NCBI GenBank assembly: GCA_017427945.1
Contig: JAFRRT010000039.1
Coordinates: forward strand, 37,620 to 101,619
Direction: 5' to 3'
DNA from: Muribaculaceae bacterium
GTDB lineage: Bacteria > Bacteroidota > Bacteroidia > Bacteroidales > Muribaculaceae
DNA length: 64,000 nt
The first letter of the stretch is position 1. The number at the start of each line of letters is the position of its first letter. Made by a program: the position numbers and the translations under genes. The notes beneath the pieces are model-generated. The model worked only from the letters and a program-made list of their open reading frames with translations, had not been told where the DNA came from and did not search any database. Below are positions 1-8,180 of the stretch, piece by piece.

Positions 1-131
1 GCAAACACATCCTGCTGGTTGATGACGTTGTGACTACCGGCTCAACGCTCACCGTGTGTTCTTCTTTGCTTAAAACCATCCCTGGAGTCACCGTCTCTCT
101 CTTCACCCTTGCCGCCGCCCGCTTGGATTAG
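1..131 (+). CDS. comF: ComF-like phosphoribosyltransferase, C-terminal fragment
   Basis: Only the last 42 codons are in the window, ending at TAG 129-131. They contain VDDVVTTGSTL, the PRPP-binding loop of type I phosphoribosyltransferases, followed by a short helix/strand end of the kind seen at the C-terminus of ComF/GntX proteins. ComF proteins take part in DNA uptake or processing in competent bacteria, and their role in Bacteroidales is unclear. The gene runs toward rpoZ and shares a hairpin terminator with it. Another phosphoribosyltransferase is possible because the zinc-finger half lies outside the window. Confidence 0.7.
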   Translation, partial: KHILLVDDVVTTGSTLTVCSSLLKTIPGVTVSLFTLAAARLD

Positions 132-163
132 TTATGGGTATAATAAACCAACATCCACAATAC

Positions 164-195
164 AATTAACGGCGCCTTGCGGGGCGCCGTTAATT
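164..195. terminator. Bidirectional terminator between comF and rpoZ
   Basis: A perfect 13-bp stem (164-176 with 183-195; core AACGGCGCC) closes a six-base loop. It lies between convergent genes and can serve both. Confidence 0.75.
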
Positions 196-212
196 AATTC
201 TTTGCTTGACTC

Positions 213-545
213 TTAGAAGTCCTCCTTTTCCTTTGCCAGGTTGCGGAAGGCAAGTTTGTCTTCCAGATACTCCTGCGTGGCAATCAGGGTGGGCTTAGGA
301 AGCTTCTCATAATATTTCGAGATCTCAATCTGCTCGCGATTCTCGCTGATTTCCTCCAGATTATCATTCATCGTGGCGAACTCCTGCAACTTCTGCTCGA
401 GGTCAGATTTCATCTCGGCAGCAATCTGGTTGGCTCGCTTACTGATGATGCAAACGGTCTCGTAGATGTTACCCGTGGGCTCAGCCATCTCAATGATGTC
501 ATGCACTGTAGTGGTGAGGGGTGCGTTGGTCTTCTTGTAATCCAT
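213..545 (-). CDS. rpoZ: RNA polymerase omega subunit (RpoZ/RPB6-like)
   Basis: A 110-residue protein of the Bacteroidota-type omega family. It stabilises the beta-prime subunit and helps core RNA polymerase assemble. Visible features are the helix with YETVCIISKRANQIA (about residues 28-42), which matches the conserved omega/RPB6 segment that contacts beta-prime, and a charged helical C-terminus. It starts 39 bp downstream of the end of bamD on the same strand, so the two are probably co-transcribed from the promoter at 1423-1453. It is longer than the E. coli protein, as expected for this phylum. Confidence 0.85.
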   Translation of the reverse strand: MDYKKTNAPLTTTVHDIIEMAEPTGNIYETVCIISKRANQIAAEMKSDLEQKLQEFATMNDNLEEISENREQIEISKYYEKLPKPTLIATQEYLEDKLAFRNLAKEKEDF

Positions 546-584
546 ATTCTCCTTTAATATTATATATGTTGTTATTTTCGTTGA

Positions 585-1391
585 TTATTCGCCAGTGACT
601 TGCTTGGAGGCAATCTTGAAGATATTGTCAGCCTCTTTGCGCATCTTGCTGTCGGGATAGTCGTTGATGAACGAGTAGTACTCGTCAATCACGGTGCGGA
701 AGCGTTCCTCTTTCTTCTCGACAACACTCTCGGAGGCTTCCTTGAAACGTGCGCGGAGCACGAGCATCTCCAGTTCTTCCTTGTACTTGCTGTAAGGATA
801 GGACTTGATGGCATTCTGGGCGGTGATGACAGCACTCTCATAGTTGTTGCCCATATAATTGCCCAGGTTGTAATAGAGCGTGGCGTTCTGCAGTTCCTTG
901 AGCACCAGCTTGTCCTGCAACTCAAAGACGGCACTCTGGGCGATGGAAGCTTTGTCGCTCTTGGGGAAATAGTCAAGAAAGGCCTGCAACTCTTCCATGG
1001 CGCGGATGGTCTCGGTCTGGTCCAACTGTGCATCAGGCGAGTCGAGGTAGAAGCCGTAACCGGCATAGAAACGCGCCAACTCGGCATACTGTCCGCGCGG
1101 ATAACGCTGATAGTACTGCTTGAAGTAAGAACCCGCACTGATGTAGTCCTTGTTCTCGTAGTAGCTCAAGCCCAGCAGATAAAGCGACTCCTCGGCATGA
1201 GGTGTACCACGGAAAATCGGCACAAGGTCGGTGAGGATGGTGTAGGCCTGGGCATAGCGTTTGTTCTCAAACGCCTTTTTGGCATAGGCATACTTGTACT
1301 CCAAGTCACTGCTTTTCATCACCTTGTTGTACTCGCCACAGCCCATCAGCACACAGGCCAGCGCCACGATTATTGTCAATCTCTTGATCAT
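585..1391 (-). CDS. bamD: Outer membrane assembly lipoprotein BamD
   Basis: A 268-residue lipoprotein with a lipobox near residues 12-18 (ACVLMGC). Several TPR-like helical pairs follow, e.g. AYAKKAFENKRYAQAYTIL and EESLYLLGLSYYENKDYISA. Length and architecture fit BamD/YfiO, the TPR lipoprotein that works with BamA to insert beta-barrel proteins in the outer membrane. It is the first gene of a two-gene unit with rpoZ. A general TPR lipoprotein is the alternative, but the repeated 'F..YF..YP.S' pattern is typical of BamD. Confidence 0.85.
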   Translation of the reverse strand: MIKRLTIIVALACVLMGCGEYNKVMKSSDLEYKYAYAKKAFENKRYAQAYTILTDLVPIFRGTPHAEESLYLLGLSYYENKDYISAGSYFKQYYQRYPRGQYAELARFYAGYGFYLDSPDAQLDQTETIRAMEELQAFLDYFPKSDKASIAQSAVFELQDKLVLKELQNATLYYNLGNYMGNNYESAVITAQNAIKSYPYSKYKEELEMLVLRARFKEASESVVEKKEERFRTVIDEYYSFINDYPDSKMRKEADNIFKIASKQVTGE

Positions 1392-1422
1392 TAGATACGT
1401 CGATTCATTCGAAATTAGCCCG

Positions 1423-1453
1423 CAAAGTTACTCCTTTTTTCTAAGATGTACAA
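1423..1453 (-). promoter_or_regulatory. Promoter of bamD-rpoZ
   Basis: Read on the minus strand, TTG (1453-1451), a 20-base spacer, then TAACTTTG (1430-1423) match the Bacteroidota -33/-7 consensus. It lies 32 bp before the bamD ATG. Confidence 0.7.
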
Positions 1454-1519
1454 ACCGTAACCACAAATCACTGAAATATTTCGCAAAATTTAACGGACAA
1501 GCATGATTTGCAACATCTC

Positions 1520-2581
1520 CTAAGTGGTGCGCTTGACACCGAATAACCAGTGCTCCAGGAAAGGACTCAAGCGGATGATGTTGCTGATAAGCAGGCATGC
1601 TGCGATGATAATGATGGCAATAACCGATGAAACAGTAAACTCCAGAATAGGCATGGGATGGTCCTTAAACAAAGTGAAAAAAGAAAGATTATAGGGAATG
1701 AAGAAATAATGTATCAAATATATATCCAACGTACGTCTTCCTGTGTATTGCATCACGCGCCCAAGCTTTGTCTCCTTAGAGAAAAGGGCTTGTTTCTTTC
1801 TGAAAAAAGAAAAGACTATAATAAGTCCAGATACAGATAACAATAACGATTCTACAGTGCCAGAAATTATTTGTGATAACTCAAAAGCATTTCCAACAAA
1901 GAAAACAAGAATACAGATTGTAATCAACCATTGGGTGTCTAGCATACACTCCACTTTTTCAAAGTATTTCTTGAATAACGTACCCATCACAAAAAAGAAA
2001 AAATAATACCAATGCTCAAAACTTAAAAAAGACAGCAAATTTAATGGCACAGGCATATAATTTTTCAAAAATGGCCACTTTGTCGCATACAAGCATATAC
2101 CCAACAAAACAAGGGCCCAATCAGCCCATTTATTCCGAATGAAAAACCTTACAATTGCATATAATACAAAATACTCAAACAGAACATAGGTAAACCAATA
2201 GCCCATCTTTCCATCAGCAATGATACCCTCCAACAGATTCTTTTTGAAAACCCAAGTAAACAAGAAAAAGAAGATAAATGGAGATATCAACTGTACCGGT
2301 ATCTTTTTCTTGAAGAACTTGACTATGTGTTCAAAATTCCAAACAACCCCACTCTTGTAGAGCACAAAACCACTAATAAAGAAGAATAAAGGCATTCGTA
2401 TCTGTAAAAGATATACAGTCAATGTCGGGACTCCGTTGCCCAACACATTGAAGCACAAATTAGATATATGGTGAGATACCACCAGGAACATTGTGAATCC
2501 CCTCAACGCGTCAATATATTCGATACGTTTTGTTCCAGTTTGTCCAGATTGGAGCGTATTTGATGTATTCTGGATTTCCAT
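1520..2581 (-). CDS. Acyltransferase family 3 membrane protein
   Basis: A 353-residue polytopic membrane protein with the family-3 acyltransferase opening (YIDALRGFTMFLVVSHH, about residues 21-37, with the conserved Arg and the HH end) and about ten hydrophobic segments. Members of this family move acetyl or other acyl groups onto surface sugars such as exopolysaccharide, O-antigen or peptidoglycan. It stands alone, with no polysaccharide genes nearby, so the acceptor cannot be inferred. Codon use is visibly more AT-rich than in neighbouring genes (many AAA, ATA, TTA and TTT codons), which suggests fairly recent acquisition. Confidence 0.8.
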   Translation of the reverse strand: MEIQNTSNTLQSGQTGTKRIEYIDALRGFTMFLVVSHHISNLCFNVLGNGVPTLTVYLLQIRMPLFFFISGFVLYKSGVVWNFEHIVKFFKKKIPVQLISPFIFFFLFTWVFKKNLLEGIIADGKMGYWFTYVLFEYFVLYAIVRFFIRNKWADWALVLLGICLYATKWPFLKNYMPVPLNLLSFLSFEHWYYFFFFVMGTLFKKYFEKVECMLDTQWLITICILVFFVGNAFELSQIISGTVESLLLSVSGLIIVFSFFRKKQALFSKETKLGRVMQYTGRRTLDIYLIHYFFIPYNLSFFTLFKDHPMPILEFTVSSVIAIIIIAACLLISNIIRLSPFLEHWLFGVKRTT

Positions 2582-2634
2582 TCGACGAATTTATTAACCC
2601 ACTAGAATGTGTGGAAGAACATCTTTTTGAGATG

Positions 2635-2642
2635 CAAAATTA
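2635..2642 (-). promoter_or_regulatory. Possible -7 box of the acyltransferase gene
   Basis: Minus-strand TAATTTTG, 54 bp before the start. No TTG is seen at the expected -33 distance. Confidence 0.4.
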
Positions 2643-2782
2643 CTAAAAAAAACGATTCGATGAAAATCCGCCCTTAATTTTATCGACTACAAGCCATGCA
2701 AGTTCAGTAATGCCCCTCCATTAGCATCCATAAAAAAGTAATCGCTTTTTATTGGCATGACAGGTTATTCCCATTTTTTTAT

Positions 2783-2790
2783 TACTTTTG
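2783..2790 (+). promoter_or_regulatory. Possible -7 box of bcp
   Basis: TACTTTTG, 34 bp before the ATG of bcp. A well-spaced -33 TTG is not evident. Confidence 0.45.
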
Positions 2791-2824
2791 TGGAACAAAA
2801 TAACCTTTTAAACTGAATGACGCT

Positions 2825-3277
2825 ATGAAAATTGGAGATAAGATTCCCGAATTCCTTGGCTTGGACGCCAACGGCAACGAAGTGAAAGCCAGCGACTTCG
2901 CAGGCAAGAAGCTCATCATCTATTTCTACCCGAAGGACAATACGCCGGGATGCACCGCCGAGGCATGCAGCCTGGCCGACGGCTACGGCAAACTCAAGCG
3001 TGCGGGCTTTGCCCTGCTGGGCGTGAGCAAGGACAGTGCGGCAAGCCACCAGAAGTTTGCTGACAAATACAGTCTGCCTTTCCCACTGATTGCCGACACC
3101 GATACTGCGTTGAATCAAGCCTTCGGCGTGTGGCGCGAGAAAAAGATGGCGGGCCGCACCTACATGGGCACGGTGCGCACGACCTTTATCATCGATGAGC
3201 AGGGCGTTGTCAAGCACATCATCGAGAAAGTGAACACCAAGGACAGCGCTAATCAGATTTTAGAGCTTGACATTTGA
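2825..3277 (+). CDS. bcp: Thiol peroxidase Bcp (peroxiredoxin Q type)
   Basis: A 150-residue cytoplasmic peroxiredoxin that reduces hydrogen peroxide and organic peroxides using thioredoxin. The active-site stretch DNTPGCTAEACSL (about residues 38-50) carries the peroxidatic Cys43 and the resolving Cys48 five residues later, the arrangement of the BCP/PrxQ class. The thioredoxin fold continues with GVSKDS and TFIIDEQG. The length is normal for the family. It is followed after 34 bp by the DPP-IV-like peptidase gene and may be co-transcribed with it. Confidence 0.93.
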   Translation: MKIGDKIPEFLGLDANGNEVKASDFAGKKLIIYFYPKDNTPGCTAEACSLADGYGKLKRAGFALLGVSKDSAASHQKFADKYSLPFPLIADTDTALNQAFGVWREKKMAGRTYMGTVRTTFIIDEQGVVKHIIEKVNTKDSANQILELDI

Positions 3278-3311
3278 CCAATTGTCAAGCCAGAGTTTAA
3301 AATTCAGAAAG

Positions 3312-5480
3312 ATGAAAAAAATAGTTTTAACTCTATTGATGCTGGTGCTCGCCATGGATGCCGGAGCGTTGACGCTTGAGGAATGTGTGTTGCGCGAAAG
3401 TTCTCCTAAAGGCATAGGGGCGATGCAGCCTAGCAAGAGTGACGGCCGCTACTTCTACCGCTTGAGCGACGACGGCAACATCATCAACCGCATAGGCTAT
3501 GCCAAAGGAGACGAGAGCGTGCTGGTGGACACCAGCGACGAGACGGTGACCGGCTGGGACGACTTTGAGGTGACCGCCGACGGTGCCTATGTCCTGCTGT
3601 GGAACAACACCGAATACATCTACCGCTACAGCTTCAGTGCCGACTACTACGTATATGACCTGAAAAATAAGACGCTCAAGTCGCTGAGCGACGGCGGCGG
3701 TGAGGAAATCGCCACCCTGTCGCCCGACGGTAAACGCGTGGCATACGTCAAGGGCAATAACGTGTTTGTACGCAACCTCGTTGACGGTACGACAGTGCAG
3801 GTGACTCATGACGGCAAGAAAAACAATATCATCTACGGCGTGCCCGACTGGGTTTACCAGGAGGAGTTGGGTATGCTCAACACCCTGAACTGGTCGAGCG
3901 ACAGCCGCTCGCTGGCGTTCCTGCGCTGGGACGAGAGCCAGGTGAAAATGGCGTCGATGGTCATTTATCAGGGCACTTGCAACCCGAAGGACGAATATGA
4001 GCTCTACCCTGGCCGTTATGATTTCAAGTACCCCGTGGCGGGCGAGAAGAACTCCATCGTGAGCGTTCATTGCTATGATGTCATCGACGGCACGTTCAAG
4101 AAACTTGACGTGCCCCTTGACGAGGAAGACTACGTGTGCCACATCACCTTTAGTCCCGACCCGCAGCGACTGATGGTTCAACGGCTTAACCGTCACCAGA
4201 ACGACTTGCGCATCTATGCCGTAAACCCCATCACGGGCGTAGCCAAGCAGGTCTATCACGAGACGTCCGACACCTGGGTGGACGCCGAGACGTCGCAACA
4301 GGTCCAGTATGAGGACAATTTCTTTGTCATCCCAAGCGAGCGCTCGGGTTACATGCAGCTTTACCAGTATGACCTTGACGGTAACCTGATGCGCCAGCTT
4401 ACCAACGACAACAACCGCATCATCTCCAGGTTCTACGGCTATGACAAGGCTACCAAGCGTTTCTACTACCAGGCTTCTTGCGGACCGCTGAACCGTGTTA
4501 TAGAGTACGTAGATGCCAAGGGCAAAGTGAAGCGTCTTGCACCGTCATCGGCCAACGGACAAGGCACCGCCTCGGCAAATTTCAACGGCGACTTCACCTA
4601 CTATGTGGGTTGTTACAATGACGCTCAGACGCCCCATCAGTACCGCATCTATGACCGCAACGGCAAGCGGGTGCGCGACCTTGAGCTCAACGAGGAATAT
4701 GCCCTTCGCTACACCGCTGTTGATGTTCCGCAAAAGGAGTTTTTTACGATGGAGCACGACGGCTATACCCTGAACGGTTACATGATCAAGCCGGTGGACT
4801 TTGACCCGAACAAGAAATATCCCGTCATCATGGAGCACTACAACGGCCCCGGCTCGCAGGAGGTGGTCAACCGCTGGCGCATGGGTTGGGAGCAGTACTT
4901 TGCCACCGAAGGTTACATTGTGGTCGAGGTGGACAGCCGCGGCACGGGATTCCGTGGCAAGGAGTTCGAGTCCATCACCTATCTGAATCTGGGCAAATAT
5001 GAGACCGAGGACGCCGTGGCAGCTGCCAACTACATGGCGCAACAGCCGTGGGTAGATGCCGACCACATAGGCATCATGGGTTGGAGCTACGGTGGTTTCC
5101 AGACGCTGATGGCGATGAGTGAGCCGGGCAGCAACTATGCCTGCGGCGTGAGCATCGCACCGGTGACGACCTGGCGCTTCTATGACAGCATCTACACCGA
5201 GCGATACATGCGCACGCCCCAAGAGAATCCCGAAGGCTACAGCAACTTCCCGCTGAACCGCGCGGAGAACCTCAACGGCCGCGTGCTCATCATGTTCGGC
5301 AGTGCCGATGACAACGTGCACATCGTCAACTCGATGCAGTATGTGTCCAAACTGGTGGACATGAACCGCACTTGCGACATGATGGTGTTCCCCAACATGA
5401 ACCACAGCATCCGCGACTGCTCGGCCCGTTATGTGGTTTACAAGCGCGCCCTCGAGTTCTACGACCAATACCTGAAATAA
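3312..5480 (+). CDS. Dipeptidyl peptidase IV-type serine peptidase (S9B)
   Basis: A 722-residue exported peptidase. The ATG at 3312 is chosen because it begins a clean signal peptide (MKKIVLTLLMLVLAMDAGA); an in-frame ATG at 3267 would add 15 residues before it. An N-terminal beta-propeller is followed by an alpha/beta hydrolase domain. The triad is Ser592 in GWSYGG, Asp666 in SADDNVH and His698 in MNHSI; the Asp-to-His spacing of 32 equals that of human DPP4. Members release Xaa-Pro dipeptides from peptides in the periplasm or at the surface. In gut and oral Bacteroidales they feed on host or dietary proteins and act on incretin-like peptides. It is complete. Confidence 0.92.
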   Translation: MKKIVLTLLMLVLAMDAGALTLEECVLRESSPKGIGAMQPSKSDGRYFYRLSDDGNIINRIGYAKGDESVLVDTSDETVTGWDDFEVTADGAYVLLWNNTEYIYRYSFSADYYVYDLKNKTLKSLSDGGGEEIATLSPDGKRVAYVKGNNVFVRNLVDGTTVQVTHDGKKNNIIYGVPDWVYQEELGMLNTLNWSSDSRSLAFLRWDESQVKMASMVIYQGTCNPKDEYELYPGRYDFKYPVAGEKNSIVSVHCYDVIDGTFKKLDVPLDEEDYVCHITFSPDPQRLMVQRLNRHQNDLRIYAVNPITGVAKQVYHETSDTWVDAETSQQVQYEDNFFVIPSERSGYMQLYQYDLDGNLMRQLTNDNNRIISRFYGYDKATKRFYYQASCGPLNRVIEYVDAKGKVKRLAPSSANGQGTASANFNGDFTYYVGCYNDAQTPHQYRIYDRNGKRVRDLELNEEYALRYTAVDVPQKEFFTMEHDGYTLNGYMIKPVDFDPNKKYPVIMEHYNGPGSQEVVNRWRMGWEQYFATEGYIVVEVDSRGTGFRGKEFESITYLNLGKYETEDAVAAANYMAQQPWVDADHIGIMGWSYGGFQTLMAMSEPGSNYACGVSIAPVTTWRFYDSIYTERYMRTPQENPEGYSNFPLNRAENLNGRVLIMFGSADDNVHIVNSMQYVSKLVDMNRTCDMMVFPNMNHSIRDCSARYVVYKRALEFYDQYLK

Positions 5481-5524
5481 ATTTCCCCTGCGGGGCTAAT
5501 GCGAATTTCACGAATTAAACTAAA

Positions 5525-6463
5525 TTGACTCACGACTATAAGGACATATTTTTTGTGGTGACGGGGCCGACGGCGACGGGCAAGACGGCGCGGGCAGTGC
5601 ATCTGGCAAAGGCTATCGGCGGCGAGATTATCAGCGCCGACTCACGTCAGATTTACCGCGGCATGGACATCGGCACGGGCAAAGACCTTGACGAGTATGA
5701 CGACGTGCCCTATCATCTCATCGATATCCGTCCCGCGGGCTACCGCTACAGTCTGTATGAGTTCCTGGAGGACTTTGAACGCGTGTATCACGACATTCGC
5801 GGCCGTGGCAAGCCTGTCATCATGTGCGGCGGCACGGGGATGTATGTCGAGACGGTGGTCAAAGGCATCAAGTTGCCGCCCGTTCCCCGCAACGAGGAGT
5901 TAAGGGCAGAGTTGGCAGGCAAATCGCTTGACGAGTTGACCGCCCTGCTCAAGACGATGAAGACCCTGCGCAACAACAGCGACATCGACACGCCGGCACG
6001 TGCGATCCGCGCCATCGAAATCTGCCGTTACTACGAGCTGCATCCCGAGTTGAAGGCCCTCACCGAGCCCCACCCGATGGAGAATGCGCTGGTCATCGGC
6101 GTGGAAGTGGACCGCGACACGCGACGCGAACGCATCAGCCGCCGACTGCGAGCCCGCCTGGACGAGGGAATGGTTGACGAGGTGCGCCGCCTCATTGACG
6201 AGGGCATCGACCCCGAAGACCTTATCTACTACGGCTTGGAGTACAAGTTTGTCACGCAATATGTCATCGGACAGTTGACAGAGGAAGAGATGTTCCGCCA
6301 ACTGGAAATCGCCATCCATCAATTCGCCAAGCGTCAAATGACCTGGTTTCGCGGCATGGAAAAGCGCGGCACCCCCATCCATTGGCTCTCTTGCCAGCTC
6401 ACGGCAGAAGACTTCACCCAACAAGTCCTCGCCCTCGCAGACAAGCTACCAAACAACAATTGA
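5525..6463 (+). CDS. miaA: tRNA dimethylallyltransferase MiaA
   Basis: A 312-residue enzyme that places a dimethylallyl group on A37 of tRNAs reading codons that begin with U. The P-loop GPTATGKT (residues 14-21) and the DSRQIYRGMDIGTGK motif (about 39-53) are intact. The start used is TTG at 5525, which puts the P-loop at the usual distance from the N-terminus; no nearby ATG does so. Many Bacteroidales carry two MiaA paralogues, so this may be one of two. It is followed by a hairpin terminator. Confidence 0.9.
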   Translation: MTHDYKDIFFVVTGPTATGKTARAVHLAKAIGGEIISADSRQIYRGMDIGTGKDLDEYDDVPYHLIDIRPAGYRYSLYEFLEDFERVYHDIRGRGKPVIMCGGTGMYVETVVKGIKLPPVPRNEELRAELAGKSLDELTALLKTMKTLRNNSDIDTPARAIRAIEICRYYELHPELKALTEPHPMENALVIGVEVDRDTRRERISRRLRARLDEGMVDEVRRLIDEGIDPEDLIYYGLEYKFVTQYVIGQLTEEEMFRQLEIAIHQFAKRQMTWFRGMEKRGTPIHWLSCQLTAEDFTQQVLALADKLPNNN

Positions 6464-6468
6464 TAATA

Positions 6469-6504
6469 AAATCGGCTCACGACCATAAAGTTGTGAGCCG
6501 ATTT
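6469..6504. terminator. Terminator after miaA, also closing the TA operon
   Basis: A 12-bp stem (6469-6480 with 6493-6504; AAATCGGCTCAC and its complement), extended inward by wobble pairs. It sits between convergent units and overlaps the last codon of the small minus-strand gene. Confidence 0.75.
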
Positions 6505-6637
6505 ATTTTCTTTCCTCGTTTTTCTTTTTTATGTATTCCTCGCGGGCTTTCTTCAGACGGCGCTGACGCTCGGCCTCACGGCGACGACGGCGCTTCTCGG
6601 CGTCTTCCTGACGGTATGCAAAATCGTTGTCAGCCAT
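6503..6637 (-). CDS. Tiny Arg/Glu-rich protein behind the toxin gene
   Basis: A 44-codon gene starting at ATG 6637, three bases after the stop of the YoeB-like toxin. The product begins MADNDFAYRQEDAEKRRRRR and is almost entirely charged after that (Arg, Lys, Glu), so it should form a single amphipathic helix. Its codons (CGC, CGT, GAG, GCC) match neighbouring real genes. I do not recognise it. RNA binding or ribosome association would fit the charge, and a chance ORF remains possible. Position suggests translation coupled to the toxin and the same promoter. Confidence 0.55.
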   Translation of the reverse strand: MADNDFAYRQEDAEKRRRRREAERQRRLKKAREEYIKKKNEERK

Positions 6638-6640
6638 TTT

Positions 6641-6913
6641 TCATTTATCTCGATAATGGCCCTTAGCTGTCAGAACAAGTACTTTTACAATGTCATCAAA
6701 CACATCATATATCAAGCGATCTTTCTTCGTGATACGTCTTGAATATGAAATGTTATTCCCACTTTGGAGAGGTTCGGGATGACCCGTCCCTTCCCTGGGA
6801 TGCACTTGCAATTCGCCCAACATCTTTGCCACTTTGGCAAAAGCTGTTGGATTGGATTTCTTGTACTGCGCAATCTCTTTCTGAGCGACTTTGGAAATCT
6901 CAAGTATATACAT
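6641..6913 (-). CDS. YoeB/Txe-family mRNA endonuclease toxin
   Basis: A 90-residue toxin with a RelE-type fold. It contains GHPEPLQSG, SYSRRITKKDRLIYDVFDD and the end LTAKGHY, the signature of YoeB/Txe. Residues equivalent to the catalytic Glu, Arg and His of E. coli YoeB appear as Glu47, Arg66 and His86. Such toxins bind the ribosomal A site and cut mRNA. The antitoxin gene lies 11 bp upstream on the same strand, the usual order. All key residues are present, so the toxin looks functional. Confidence 0.88.
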   Translation of the reverse strand: MYILEISKVAQKEIAQYKKSNPTAFAKVAKMLGELQVHPREGTGHPEPLQSGNNISYSRRITKKDRLIYDVFDDIVKVLVLTAKGHYRDK

Positions 6914-6924
6914 AGCAAACTACA

Positions 6925-7179
6925 CTAAAGAGATTCCAAAAACATCTCCAATTCTTGTTGATTGCGTATAGTTGCGGTATCTCCTGTATTGAACTCCTCA
7001 CGAGCTTGCGCAATTTTCCTTTGCGTCTCGTCATCCAAACGGCTCTCTACCGGGACTCTATTTAGCACAAACAATTCCTTGCCACGGCAAATGAGAATCG
7101 ACACCCCTTGAGCCGCCAAATCCAAGAATTTCTTTTGATTTTGGCGGAATTCTGTCGTTGTTAATTCTATCGTATTCAT
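6925..7179 (-). CDS. Phd/YefM-family antitoxin
   Basis: An 84-residue protein with the Phd/YefM opening (TTTEFRQNQKKFLDLAAQG, then 'L.NRVP'). This N-terminal fold binds DNA and dimerises. The C-terminal half is acidic and probably disordered until it wraps the toxin. It is expected to neutralise the downstream YoeB-like toxin and repress the operon from the promoter at 7212-7241. Confidence 0.85.
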   Translation of the reverse strand: MNTIELTTTEFRQNQKKFLDLAAQGVSILICRGKELFVLNRVPVESRLDDETQRKIAQAREEFNTGDTATIRNQQELEMFLESL

Positions 7180-7211
7180 TTTTTCTAAATCAATATTGTA
7201 AATATTTTGTA

Positions 7212-7241
7212 CAAAATTAGCACAAATTCATCAACTGGCAA
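7212..7241 (-). promoter_or_regulatory. Promoter of the toxin-antitoxin operon
   Basis: Minus-strand TTG (7241-7239), a 19-base spacer and TAATTTTG (7219-7212), 32 bp before the antitoxin start. Autorepression by the antitoxin would act here. Confidence 0.65.
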
Positions 7242-7340
7242 ATCTTTTTTCTGTTTTTTATTGAAAAACTAATAATTAAAGGGGAAAAGAGCAAATTGCG
7301 ACTCAATAATCTTAGCACCTTGGCGACTTAGCGTAAGGTT

Positions 7341-7970
7341 TTATTCTTTGTGGAAGGTGTCGCTGAAGAGGGTGCGATTGAGGATGGAGCGGCCCAAGGT
7401 GAGTTCGTCGGTGTACTCAATCTCGTTGCCGACGCTCACGCCGCGCGCCAAGATGGTGATTTTCACGTCGGGGTACGGTGCCAGGCGACGAAAGATGTAG
7501 AAGTTGGTCGTGTCGCCCTCCATCGTCGCGCTCAACGCCAGGATGACCTCCTTGATGCCACCGGCCTTGACACGTTCCTCCAGGCTGTCCACCTCGATGT
7601 CGGCGGGCCCGATGCCGTCCATAGGCGAAATGAGTCCGCCCAGCACGTGATAAAGGCCCTTGTGCTGATGGGTGTTCTCGATGCTCATCACGTCCTTGAC
7701 GTTCTCGACGACGCAGATGGTGGATGCGTCACGCGAAGGGTTGTTGCAAATGGGGCACACCTCGGTCTCGCTGATGTTGTGGCACACCTTGCAGTAGCGG
7801 ATTTCGCGCCGTAGCCTGATGATGGCCTCGCCAAAGTTGGTTGCCTCCTGCTCGTCCTGCTTGAGCAGATACAGTACCAGGCGGAGCGCTGTCTTGCGCC
7901 CGATGCCCGGCAGCTTGGCAAACTCGCTGACCGCCGTCTCTAACAACCGTGAAGCAAACTCCTGTTCCAT
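7341..7970 (-). CDS. recR: Recombination protein RecR
   Basis: A 209-residue DNA repair protein that works with RecO (and RecF) to load RecA on gapped DNA. It shows the helix-hairpin-helix ([15 protein letters not shown], about residues 16-30), a four-cysteine zinc motif (CKVCHN...CPIC) and a Toprim domain. The start at 7970 ([10 protein letters not shown]) is preferred over 7994, which would add eight residues before the conserved helix. TACCTTTG lies 24 bp upstream as a likely -7 box. Confidence 0.92.
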   Translation of the reverse strand: MEQEFASRLLETAVSEFAKLPGIGRKTALRLVLYLLKQDEQEATNFGEAIIRLRREIRYCKVCHNISETEVCPICNNPSRDASTICVVENVKDVMSIENTHQHKGLYHVLGGLISPMDGIGPADIEVDSLEERVKAGGIKEVILALSATMEGDTTNFYIFRRLAPYPDVKITILARGVSVGNEIEYTDELTLGRSILNRTLFSDTFHKE

Positions 7971-7993
7971 GTGCAGATGTCTGTAAAGCGGCA

Positions 7994-8001
7994 CAAAGGT
8001 A
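7994..8001 (-). promoter_or_regulatory. -7 box of recR
   Basis: Minus-strand TACCTTTG. The nearest TTG (8020-8018) gives a 16-base spacer, shorter than usual. It also overlaps the 7994 codon, which supports the later recR start. Confidence 0.5.
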
Positions 8002-8095
8002 GTGAAAAGTTTTCAGACAACAGACCATCTCACACATTCCTGTGAAGAGAAAAGACATCTTTCACAATATTTAATCATAAATAGTTTCAATTTGC

Positions 8096-8126
8096 TTGCA
8101 GTGATGGCAAGATTTAATTACCTTTG
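8096..8126 (+). promoter_or_regulatory. Promoter of mdh
   Basis: TTG (8096-8098), a 20-base spacer, TACCTTTG (8119-8126); a close match to the Bacteroidota consensus, 54 bp before the ATG. Confidence 0.75.
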
Positions 8127-8180
8127 CAGTGGTAAAATTTCAAATTGATATTAATCATAACTTTTAAAAGACATAATAAA

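Noticed and set aside
3267-3311. Upstream ATG start for the DPP-IV-like peptidase
   Set aside because: It overlaps the end of bcp and would place 15 polar residues before a clean signal peptide.
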